Virus record (IMG/VR): IMGVR_UViG_3300035698_016763
Span: 1-35,505 of that record
From: a virus
DNA length: 35,505 nt
Strand: one strand, 5' to 3'
This document shows positions 7,467-14,736 of the stretch, in pieces. Position 1 is the first letter of the stretch, and each line of letters begins with the position of its first letter. The notes under the pieces are model-generated. The model worked only from the letters and a program-made list of their open reading frames with translations. It was not told the DNA's origin and did not search any database. The position numbers were made by a program, and so were the translations under genes.

Positions 7467-9578
7467 TTACCCGAGTATGATGCAATTGTCGCACGTAGGC
7501 TTTAGGTTTTCCTCGTGCGTGATAACCAGCACCTGCCACGCCCCGGAAGCCGTCAGCTTCTTGGTCTTCTCGAGGATGTTAATGACATGACTGATGTTCC
7601 CGTCGTCCAACCAAACTGTCGGCTCGTCAAGCGCCAGCAGACCTAGCTGCGACGCAAAGAGGTCATTGACGGCAAAGCGGAACGCGATCGCAAGGACCAC
7701 GCGCTCACCGCCAGACAGGCGCCCCGCGTCAGGCTGCCAGCCTCCAGGAAACGAACAGACGAACGAAAGATCCTGCTGAAGCGCACAGCTGAACGGAGCC
7801 TCGAAGAGCTGGAGATACTTGAAGAGACGGCTGTTGAGCGCGTCTCGGAACGACTGAGCCACAGCGTTCGGCAAGTGGTCACGATGAAGCACCACGCGTG
7901 AACGTGTGAGCAGATCATGATACGCACGCTTGGACTGAGACTCAGCCTCCTTCCTTCGCATATCTCCCAGCTTGGTCATCTGAGACCGCTGCTGCTGCGT
8001 CAACGCCTCGATTTTACCATGTGACTCGCCAACAATACGATGAAGCTCATCAGCACGGTAGAGGGCAGCGCGTACGCTCTCGTAAACAGCATCGTCCATC
8101 ACCTTCAGTTGAAGTTCGCTGATGTGCTTGTTCTTCTCTTCCAGCAGTACGATAGACGTCTTCAACGACGCCGCACGATCGCGAGAGGTATTAAGTAGCC
8201 TGCGGTGCCTCACGAGATCCTCATCGAGAAGCTGGTAGCGCTGCAGTGAGTCAGTAACGGCGTTCATTTGCACGTCAGATACGGGCTGTACATCTCCGAC
8301 AGCCTGTAGTTGCTCTTTTACCTGCGCACAGCGAGAGGTGTAATTGCGTGCCCACTCGCTGTACTCTGCGGACGCTTGATCGTACGCGCGCCATTCCCGC
8401 TCGATGTCGCGGGCCTTCGGCTGGCAATCCGCGTACTCTGCAGCGGCAACGTCCAGGGCCAGCTGGGCCTCAGCAACCCTATCCGGAGCGTTGTCTACAA
8501 CAGACGTACAAAACGCACAACGCCCATCACCGGCAATAGCCTCGATGAACCGGGTGCGAATCGCCATCTCCGTTGACAGCTCCTGAACGCGATTGTTGAT
8601 CTCGATAATCGTATCACGAGAGGTAATCGGGGGTGTAGGCAAGTCACGCCTATCCGCCGAGAGACTCTTTGCCTCCGCAACCAGACGCTCCAACTCTTGA
8701 CGCTTCTGACGCTGTATACACAAGGCCTGATAACGCTGCTGAAGCTGGGGTAGGTCCTTTGCGATGATGTCGCGCTTGGCCTCTATACCCGCTACAGCGT
8801 CCTCTGCCGTCTTCGTAAGGCCTTCGGATATAGCACGATCCGCGCGCGCCTGTACGAGCTCCATGTTCAACGTAGCCGACTTCTTTAGTTCAAGGTCGGC
8901 ATTGCTGTGTGCAGCCATCCTGTTACGAAGTACAGGTTCATCGATCGTCTCCAGCTCCTTCACCGCATCTTCTCTGGCCTTCTCTGCAGACGCCAGGTCG
9001 ATAGAGACAACTTCCTTGAGTTCCTTCTCAATCTCATCGATGCGTTCGCCGTAAGATACGATTGATACGCGCGACAGCTCTCCGTGTAGAAGCTCTCGGA
9101 TCTCTTCCGACCTGTAGGTACGGAACAGTCGCTGGAAGGCGACGTTACGTTCAGACGGCCGCTCAAAGATCACGCTGTCGAGCTGTTCCTGATGGACGAA
9201 GATCGTGCGCCCAAGAAGATCCTTGGTAACACCAAGTATGGGCCAGAGGTGTGTGTTGACCTCGCTGGCACTCCCATAACGCTGGTCGCCCAACTTGAGA
9301 ACGCAGGAGGATGTCCGTAGCTGCCGCCGGATGGACCCAACTTCACCGTTGACCTCAAACTCTACCTCGACAAAGCCCTTGTCCTGACCGTGCAAGATAT
9401 CGTCCTGCTTAGAGCCAACGTTAGGCGTCTCGCCGGTGAAGGCAAAATAGATTGCCCGCAACAGGTTGGACTTACCACAGCCGTTCGGCCCAAAGATGCC
9501 GTTGACACCAGGTGTGAACGCAACGGTAAGATCCGGATGCTGGCAGAAGTTGTGTAGCTTTGCTGTAAGCAGTCTCAT
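7467..9578 (-). CDS. sbcC: SbcC-like SMC-family nuclease ATPase subunit (703 aa)
   Basis: Subunit of an SbcCD/Rad50-Mre11-type complex (T4 gp46 equivalent) that processes DNA ends and hairpins. Residues ~28-37 form Walker A (FGPNGCGKSN). Two long coiled-coil arms flank a zinc hook CAFC near residue 352. The C-terminal ATPase lobe has the ABC signature LSGGERVVLA (~619) and Walker B LALDEPTVWLDD (~646). At about 700 aa it is shorter than bacterial SbcC (about 1,000 aa), as is usual for phage gp46-like proteins. The ATG overlaps the stop of the 60-aa gene as ATGA, implying coupling. The nuclease partner SbcD is encoded three genes upstream. Confidence 0.93.
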   Translation of the reverse strand: MRLLTAKLHNFCQHPDLTVAFTPGVNGIFGPNGCGKSNLLRAIYFAFTGETPNVGSKQDDILHGQDKGFVEVEFEVNGEVGSIRRQLRTSSCVLKLGDQRYGSASEVNTHLWPILGVTKDLLGRTIFVHQEQLDSVIFERPSERNVAFQRLFRTYRSEEIRELLHGELSRVSIVSYGERIDEIEKELKEVVSIDLASAEKAREDAVKELETIDEPVLRNRMAAHSNADLELKKSATLNMELVQARADRAISEGLTKTAEDAVAGIEAKRDIIAKDLPQLQQRYQALCIQRQKRQELERLVAEAKSLSADRRDLPTPPITSRDTIIEINNRVQELSTEMAIRTRFIEAIAGDGRCAFCTSVVDNAPDRVAEAQLALDVAAAEYADCQPKARDIEREWRAYDQASAEYSEWARNYTSRCAQVKEQLQAVGDVQPVSDVQMNAVTDSLQRYQLLDEDLVRHRRLLNTSRDRAASLKTSIVLLEEKNKHISELQLKVMDDAVYESVRAALYRADELHRIVGESHGKIEALTQQQRSQMTKLGDMRRKEAESQSKRAYHDLLTRSRVVLHRDHLPNAVAQSFRDALNSRLFKYLQLFEAPFSCALQQDLSFVCSFPGGWQPDAGRLSGGERVVLAIAFRFAVNDLFASQLGLLALDEPTVWLDDGNISHVINILEKTKKLTASGAWQVLVITHEENLKPTCDNCIILG

Positions 9579-9757
9579 TCAGGGATCCTCTCCTTGATAT
9601 CTTCAAGCGACCCAAAAACCTTTATAGTGTCTTCAGGGCCAAAGTATACGACGCTGAGCTGCGGGGTATCTATGGTGATACACTGAACCAGATCCAGATT
9701 GACGAGAACGTCCGAGTAGGTCCCTGCGCCTTCCATCCGCATGCTTATAAATCTCAT
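9575..9757 (-). CDS. Small unknown protein (60 aa)
   Basis: Not recognised. It is a short, soluble, mostly beta-like protein (VLVNLDLVQCITIDT, LSVVYFGPEDTIKVFG). The start ATG 9757 is chosen because a GAGAAAGGAATTC leader lies 4 nt upstream, exactly as for the next gene upstream; a longer frame reaching 9841 would run into that gene. Its stop overlaps the sbcC start (ATGA), so it may help set SbcC translation level. Confidence 0.72.
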   Translation of the reverse strand: MRFISMRMEGAGTYSDVLVNLDLVQCITIDTPQLSVVYFGPEDTIKVFGSLEDIKERIPE

Positions 9758-9780
9758 GGTTGAATTCCTTTCTCCGTGGG

Positions 9781-10236
9781 TTAAGTCTTTCGTTTTACCA
9801 ACTTGATCGCAAGAGACTCCCCTTTCCATCTGACCGCACACGTTTCAGATATAACGTACCAGCTTGAGTCAACACCAGCGCCGTGGTTAACGCCCAAACA
9901 GGAACACTCGCAATGAACGCCATGTGCACGCATACACGCAGGCGCGCACACCTCCCGCATGTTGTACGGGGAGATGACGTAAACCTGTTCATATCTCATC
10001 AGTATCTGCCTAATGAGCCTATCAAACCACCCGTGTGGAACAGACCAGTAGCTGTGTTTTACGTTAGAAACCCACTCGGGCTCCTTGTGCCTACTCGAAG
10101 GCTTCATCCAGCCACGGTTTCCCTTAGCGAAGGGCAGCCGAACTTTCAGATGCCCTTTTCGAGGACGGTGAACCACGGCTATGCGCGACTGTGTCCAAAT
10201 CCTTTCGAGATATCTACCGCCAACATCCGGAACCAT
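9781..10236 (-). CDS. Unknown protein with a Cys/His metal-binding cluster (151 aa)
   Basis: Family not identified. The clear feature is a cluster near residues 105-130, CAPACMRAHGVHCECSCLG followed by VNHG, with five cysteines and two histidines that look like a zinc or iron-sulfur site; a further Cys lies in SETCAVRW. The N-terminal half is basic (RKGHLKVRLPFAKGNRGWMK), compatible with nucleic-acid binding. ATG 10236 has GAGAAAGGAATTC 4 nt upstream; the longer frame starts with GTG inside that leader and is rejected. It lies in the sbcD-sbcC interval. Confidence 0.72.
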   Translation of the reverse strand: MVPDVGGRYLERIWTQSRIAVVHRPRKGHLKVRLPFAKGNRGWMKPSSRHKEPEWVSNVKHSYWSVPHGWFDRLIRQILMRYEQVYVISPYNMREVCAPACMRAHGVHCECSCLGVNHGAGVDSSWYVISETCAVRWKGESLAIKLVKRKT

Positions 10237-10259
10237 AGCCGAATTCCTTTCTCTTTCCA

Positions 10260-10958
10260 CTATTCCGCCCTCTTCAGCTCAGCCTCCAACGCCATAATCG
10301 AATCGTCGATCCAACCAAGTGCCATCTCACGCGTCGGCGTGTTCAGGTTGCGCGTGAAAACAGCGCAGTCGTAGAAACACCCACTGTTAAAGCGTTTGTT
10401 CCTGTTTAGAGGACACTGGTTCATGGTACGAAGCGGAGCAACCCGGCCTTTCTGGATGAATTCATACGGCCACGTGTGATCCTTTGGATCTGGCCACAGC
10501 TCCGCGAGGTTACTACAAAGGCCCCAAGCACATTCTGTATACTTGTCGCCTACTTGAACGCTGTCGCAAGAATCCAACTCTCGAGTCGTCACGATTGTAC
10601 GTAGGCGGTGCAAGGCAAGTAACAGACGTTCTCGCGGTAACACCCGCAGCACGTTCACCTGAATGTCCGGGTGAGCCCCGGTTCGTGTAATAAAGTCGTA
10701 CCTCTCGTTACGACCCTCACGGCAGGTGTCTGACTGCAACGCGTTACTAAGGCCATACCTCTTGCGGATATGGTGAACCTGTTCTGATTTCACGTTAAAC
10801 TTGTAGACGCCATCGGGAAGCGGGTCAAACTCAAACCAAGCTGACTGTTTGACAAGAAAGAGCGCCAAATCTGCAGCACTCTCATCGTCGTGAGCAAGTA
10901 CGTAATTAGCATGAAGCCCATCCGCCATGGCATATACACTTTCGAGTGTAATCTTCAA
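10260..10958 (-). CDS. Unknown protein between sbcD and sbcC (232 aa, TTG start)
   Basis: No family recognised. The C-terminal third is cysteine-containing (CDSVQVGDKYTECAWGLCSN, NQCPLNRNKRFNSGCFYDC), which might bind a metal. No membrane segment or P-loop is seen. The start is a TTG that overlaps the sbcD stop (TTGA), with GGAG about 10 nt upstream; an internal ATG at 10928 lacks a ribosome binding site. Tight coupling to sbcD suggests co-expression rather than a known shared function. Confidence 0.7.
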   Translation of the reverse strand: MKITLESVYAMADGLHANYVLAHDDESAADLALFLVKQSAWFEFDPLPDGVYKFNVKSEQVHHIRKRYGLSNALQSDTCREGRNERYDFITRTGAHPDIQVNVLRVLPRERLLLALHRLRTIVTTRELDSCDSVQVGDKYTECAWGLCSNLAELWPDPKDHTWPYEFIQKGRVAPLRTMNQCPLNRNKRFNSGCFYDCAVFTRNLNTPTREMALGWIDDSIMALEAELKRAE

Positions 10959-12061
10959 TCGAGTACCACTCCAAGTAGCTCCCGCTGTGCGGCTAGCACG
11001 GAACGCACTTCTTCAGTGTCCCGTGTGCGTAGCAGTCGAGATAGGAAGAGATGTAGTTCGGCCTCGTCAGCCTTGCTTACAAGCTCGTCAAGGCACTTCT
11101 CCAGCGATACGTCCTCTGGTGCTATGTTGGTGATCACAACGCCCTCAGAGATAAGCTCTGGACGTACAGGGACGAACCAGCGCTCACAACCTCTGTCGTC
11201 ACACGCGGCGCCCAGCTTCTCTACAGCTTCTGGTACATCCGACTGAAATATGACAACACAGTACGGCCGAGCAACCTCATCAGGGAAAGTCTTGAGTGTC
11301 TCCCTCGGGTCTGGAAGTTCCCGGATAATGGTACACGTTGCAGCAAGCGTCTCGGAGTTGACGACGGTGCCACTGTAGAAGGGGCGAGACTTGAGGTGTA
11401 CCAGCGATGTTTCTTGTGACGTAAACAGGATGACTGACTTCTCGGGCGGCTCATCAATCGCCTGCATATTTGTTGTACCGGTGTACTGAAACGTCCGACC
11501 GTCAAGCGTGAAGACATAGGGCGTATGAATGTCGCCCAAGAAGACACGCTTGATATTTGGAGGTATCTGTGTAGTTTCAAAGTCCCACACGGAGTCTCCG
11601 GCCGCGTTCTCGAAGGGAAGAGCTTGCTTGAGGGCTTGATGTAGACAGAGTACCTCAGCGTTCTCAGGTACCTTCTTGAGTTCCTCGTCCAGTGTCGCTG
11701 GATCCCGGTAGTCGAGGAAGTAAAAGGGGATACCATCAAAGGAGATGAGCTTCTTGTCTACGTGCTTGATATTCGAGTGCATCGTAACCCAGGGGGGTTC
11801 GGTTTGGTCGTGTTGACCCTGAATCGCGTAGACCTCAATACCCTTCTCGGCCAGTCTCTCTACTTGAGCCTGAAACTCAATGACTGTTCGACTATCCAGT
11901 TTCTTCGCGTCGAAGAGGTCCCCAAGAATAATCAGGGGTTCTGACAAATTTATACATGAATCGACTACTTGCTCGAAAGCGTAGTAGCTGTCACCTCTTA
12001 AAGCTGGGTGACGTGACCACGTATACAAAGACATATGAACGTCACCTGTGATGATTGGCAA
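10955..12061 (-). CDS. sbcD: SbcD-like metallophosphoesterase nuclease subunit (368 aa, TTG start)
   Basis: Mre11/SbcD-type nuclease (T4 gp47 equivalent), partner of the SbcC gene at 7467. The calcineurin-like metallophosphoesterase motifs appear in order: GDVH (residues ~6-9), GDLFD (~52-56), GQHD (~82-85), LCLHQ, and FLGDIH. I place the start at TTG 12061 because AGGAGG lies 7 nt upstream and the protein then begins four residues before the first motif, as usual. The ATG at 12148 would put the whole inverted-repeat region in the coding sequence and is unlikely. The C-terminal ~100 residues are presumably the DNA/SbcC-binding cap and coiled coil. Confidence 0.92.
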   Translation of the reverse strand: MPIITGDVHMSLYTWSRHPALRGDSYYAFEQVVDSCINLSEPLIILGDLFDAKKLDSRTVIEFQAQVERLAEKGIEVYAIQGQHDQTEPPWVTMHSNIKHVDKKLISFDGIPFYFLDYRDPATLDEELKKVPENAEVLCLHQALKQALPFENAAGDSVWDFETTQIPPNIKRVFLGDIHTPYVFTLDGRTFQYTGTTNMQAIDEPPEKSVILFTSQETSLVHLKSRPFYSGTVVNSETLAATCTIIRELPDPRETLKTFPDEVARPYCVVIFQSDVPEAVEKLGAACDDRGCERWFVPVRPELISEGVVITNIAPEDVSLEKCLDELVSKADEAELHLFLSRLLRTRDTEEVRSVLAAQRELLGVVLD

Positions 12062-12100
12062 AAATGTTCCTCCTGAGTCTGTTGTTTTGGAGTATGTGTA

Positions 12101-12169
12101 AACATCTACAACGTAGATGTTATGCACAACAGTCACTCTGTTGTGCATAACACTACTTACAGTAGTGTT
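12101..12169. promoter_or_regulatory. Chain of three overlapping inverted repeats with two DnaA-box matches
   Basis: Three perfect inverted repeats follow head to tail, each sharing three bases with the next: a 9-bp stem (12101-12109/12113-12121, 3-nt loop), a 14-bp stem GTTATGCACAACAG/CTGTTGTGCATAAC (12119-12132/12138-12151, 5-nt loop), and an 8-bp stem (12149-12156/12162-12169, 5-nt loop). The central arms contain TTATGCACA and its complement, both matching the DnaA box TTATNCACA. The last stem includes the stop codon of the upstream gene. It could be an origin element, an attenuator or an mRNA processing site. Confidence 0.6.
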
Positions 12170-13005
12170 TCCACACCTACGTTTATCTTCTTTTTGTGAA
12201 GGATCGTATAAGTTCTTAAGTCTTGAAGGTTCTCAATCATCATCGCTGTTCTCTTGGCCGTGAGATTGTCGCCTAAAAGAATTTCGATGTTTGCGTTGAT
12301 CTTCTGACCTGGGTGTTTTACTCGGACGTATTCACGTGTGAGCTTAAACTGATTCCCGCCAGAGGTGAATGTAGTCTCCGTTAAGTCGTCAGGATGCTCA
12401 CAAATATCCGAAATAGCCCGTATTTTTGCACACCAGATGTCTTCAAACGGCATCGGGAAGAACTGAAATAGCATCGGTGTGCGCATCAGTGCCCCAAAAC
12501 GTCGTGCAGCAGAGGCGCGCACTACTCGAAGATCAGATCGACTTGGCGTATGTTTCTTGAAGTAGACGTCTGAAGACAGAAAGAGTCGTTTACCATCAGC
12601 TCCCGGAGACACATGCTTCGAGAACTTGCGTATCGCACGCACATTACAAAATGGGCAAAGTCTTGACATACACGGACGTATATGCCTGTCCCTGTCATGA
12701 GGTACAATTATAGGGTCTGGAGGCGGGCAGTTGAACATGCGCCATGTTTTCTCGGGCGGCAGCAGGGTCAAATCATGCATCGGACCCACCACCGATCTCC
12801 ACTTACACACGGCACAGAGTATGCCTTTTGCGTAGAGCTCCGATGAACGTTTAAGCCCCCTAAAATTGACCTTATACAGGTATGGGGAGTCCTCGAACGC
12901 CCCCATGAGATCCTCCATATTCGGCTTGATCATTGTATTCCACAGCTGCCAGCGATCCGGCGTCATATAGAACAGCTTCTTGATCTTCCACCGAATAGGG
13001 TTCAT
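12157..13005 (-). CDS. Zinc-finger protein of unknown function (282 aa)
   Basis: Contains two Cys-pair clusters: CAVC near residue 64 and CMSRLCPFCNVRAIRK near residue 112. The second pattern resembles the SRxCPxCxxR zinc motif found in several plasmid replication initiators, but I find no HUH histidine motif or catalytic tyrosine, so I do not call it a Rep protein. The rest is basic and probably nucleic-acid binding. The ATG overlaps the upstream stop as ATGA. Its 3' end lies inside an inverted-repeat cluster with DnaA-box-like sequences, which makes a DNA-binding role at that site worth considering. Confidence 0.72.
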   Translation of the reverse strand: MNPIRWKIKKLFYMTPDRWQLWNTMIKPNMEDLMGAFEDSPYLYKVNFRGLKRSSELYAKGILCAVCKWRSVVGPMHDLTLLPPEKTWRMFNCPPPDPIIVPHDRDRHIRPCMSRLCPFCNVRAIRKFSKHVSPGADGKRLFLSSDVYFKKHTPSRSDLRVVRASAARRFGALMRTPMLFQFFPMPFEDIWCAKIRAISDICEHPDDLTETTFTSGGNQFKLTREYVRVKHPGQKINANIEILLGDNLTAKRTAMMIENLQDLRTYTILHKKKINVGVETLL

Positions 13006-13424
13006 TGTTCCGACATTTCGGGCAATTGGTCTCCCTCCTTAATGAGGCCAAGCTCTTCAGCCAGAAAGTTGATTGTACCAACTGGCGGAACACTGGCTCG
13101 ACCCCAAGGAGAGGATACCACATGGATCTGACAGGGGTGCTTATACAGTCGTGCAGTAACAAGTTCGGCTACTGCCACCCACTCCATCGATTCGAGGTTC
13201 ATCTGGACTGTAGCTAGGATCTGATCCGTATCCGGCAGACCGTTGTAGTACCAGATAGTACCGCGAAGTACGTCGCCGTCGTAATTACACCGAAGCTCTG
13301 CGTCGTCGTCGTTAGTGACGCGTTGCATAAGTGCCTGCACTAGCTCGTGTCCGTTCTTAAGGTCACCTGAATGCTTCAGGAACGTTAAGCTCGCAGTTGG
13401 CAATATTCTCGTCATGATCCACAT
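13002..13424 (-). CDS. Unknown protein (140 aa)
   Basis: Not recognised. Soluble, acidic, with beta-rich stretches (RGTIWYYNG, ILATVQMNLESMEWVAVAELV). It overlaps the VWA gene's end by about 60 nt and couples to the next gene by ATGA. The start is uncertain: ATG 13424 or ATG 13415, neither with a strong ribosome binding site, so coupling to VWA translation is likely. Located in the operon right after the MoxR/VWA pair, it may belong functionally with them. Confidence 0.62.
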   Translation of the reverse strand: MWIMTRILPTASLTFLKHSGDLKNGHELVQALMQRVTNDDDAELRCNYDGDVLRGTIWYYNGLPDTDQILATVQMNLESMEWVAVAELVTARLYKHPCQIHVVSSPWGRASVPPVGTINFLAEELGLIKEGDQLPEMSEQ

Positions 13425-14736
13425 CCAATGTTGTGATCTCGCCCCACCCGCAGATCTGCTTACGGAAGTTATCCGTCGACATACCGCTGGAGGTCAAAAC
13501 CCACAGCGTGTCGATCGGCTGTTCCTCCATGGCCTCTCCAGCTCCATCTGTAAAATAGACAACAAAGTCAGGGGGTGGAAAAAGCTCTGGGATTTTCTCA
13601 AATGCTGGAATGAAGTTGGTGCCCCCACGACCAGCAAACCGTTCTATTTTCATGCGACGCTGATAGGTCTCAACCTTCGCTACCCCTGCGTCGACGTGCA
13701 TGACGTACACCATCGCGCCACGCTCCGCTATACCTCGTACCTCTGGCTCCACACACCGAAGCTCTCTCGCGCCCATAGAGCCGCTTGTGTCGATTACAAA
13801 GAGTACTACCAGCCCACGCTTGCGAATGCGACCAAAGTGCTGTGGTGACCTTCTGGAGGGCCTACGTTTGCTTGGTACAGACTCCTTCCTGGTGTGATGA
13901 CCCTCGCGGCGCCGAAGATGGCTCTGCCAGGGTACCACGGGGTTCCGAATAAGCGACTTAATGTACTCTTCTGCGTCTGCAGACTGAAACCCGCGTCCCA
14001 CCTGCTCTGCGTCCGTCTTTTCGAGTACTAGTCGGACAACACTTATGATCGCCGCGTCACGTACGGCAGAGGGTACAGGCGTACCTCCTTTACCTTCTCC
14101 GTTCTCCTCATCGCCCTCCATAATGATTTCTAGCTCATATCCTTCACCATTCTTGGAGAGTTTAGCCTTAATCTTCTCCTTGACACGGTCCACTTGGCTA
14201 CTCAGCAGCTTGCAATACTGCTCTGTCGTCAGGTTGGGATCAAATCCAAAGACATCCGCCGTTATTGGGTTGAAGTTTGGTGTTTTAATTGCCTCAACGT
14301 CAACAAACTGGTTGACGACGATGTCGGCGGCATAGCCCTCGATCTCTTTGCCGTACTTCTTAGCAAGGACGGTGCCACGTGTGCCAACGTGTCCTTGGAT
14401 GAAATGCAGAACCTCATGCTTCAAGACCTCTCTGAAAGGGTCTATGGCAAGTAAGCCCCACGCCTCTAGCAGGGGGAAGCAGAGCCACATAACAAGGGTC
14501 CCGTCTCGACAAACACCTATAGCTGCCGGTGATGGCCTAGACGGGACGTCTTCTGCCCGTATCTCAATGTGATGAAGAAATAGCCCGTAGCCAATATCAC
14601 CATGGTCCTTGTGGCTCTTACCACGCAGGAGGGTGTAGATAGCTTTGCTAACGAGGGTCTGTTCTTCTGGTAGGAGCGGGCGACTACCCGACGGCTGCTT
14701 CTTGTTTTGTACGTTGCTGACGGTTGACCCACTCAT
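13363..14736 (-). CDS. Metallopeptidase-like plus VWA domain protein, DUF2201-like (457 aa)
   Basis: Two-part protein. The N-terminal half has a zinc-metallopeptidase-like HEVLH at residues ~107-111 in LKHEVLHFIQGHVGTRG, as in the putative metallopeptidase domain of DUF2201 proteins. The C-terminal half is a von Willebrand A-like domain with a MIDAS motif DTSGSMG near residue 313 and a threonine-containing GRGGTNFIPAF loop. An acidic and then basic linker joins them. In bacteria such proteins are encoded next to MoxR AAA+ ATPases, and here a MoxR gene lies directly upstream, overlapping by 53 nt. AGGAGA precedes ATG 14736. The pair probably works as a chaperone-like remodeller, with VWA as the metal-dependent adaptor; the substrate is unknown. 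Confidence 0.85.
   Translation of the reverse strand: MSGSTVSNVQNKKQPSGSRPLLPEEQTLVSKAIYTLLRGKSHKDHGDIGYGLFLHHIEIRAEDVPSRPSPAAIGVCRDGTLVMWLCFPLLEAWGLLAIDPFREVLKHEVLHFIQGHVGTRGTVLAKKYGKEIEGYAADIVVNQFVDVEAIKTPNFNPITADVFGFDPNLTTEQYCKLLSSQVDRVKEKIKAKLSKNGEGYELEIIMEGDEENGEGKGGTPVPSAVRDAAIISVVRLVLEKTDAEQVGRGFQSADAEEYIKSLIRNPVVPWQSHLRRREGHHTRKESVPSKRRPSRRSPQHFGRIRKRGLVVLFVIDTSGSMGARELRCVEPEVRGIAERGAMVYVMHVDAGVAKVETYQRRMKIERFAGRGGTNFIPAFEKIPELFPPPDFVVYFTDGAGEAMEEQPIDTLWVLTSSGMSTDNFRKQICGWGEITTLDVDHDENIANCELNVPEAFR

Noticed and set aside
12062-12148. Upstream ATG extension of sbcD
   Set aside because: It would translate the inverted-repeat region, adds residues unlike SbcD, and the TTG at 12061 has an ideal AGGAGG.
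12157-13005. Calling the 282-aa protein a rolling-circle Rep protein
   Set aside because: Only the zinc-like motif fits; no HUH motif or catalytic tyrosine context is visible.
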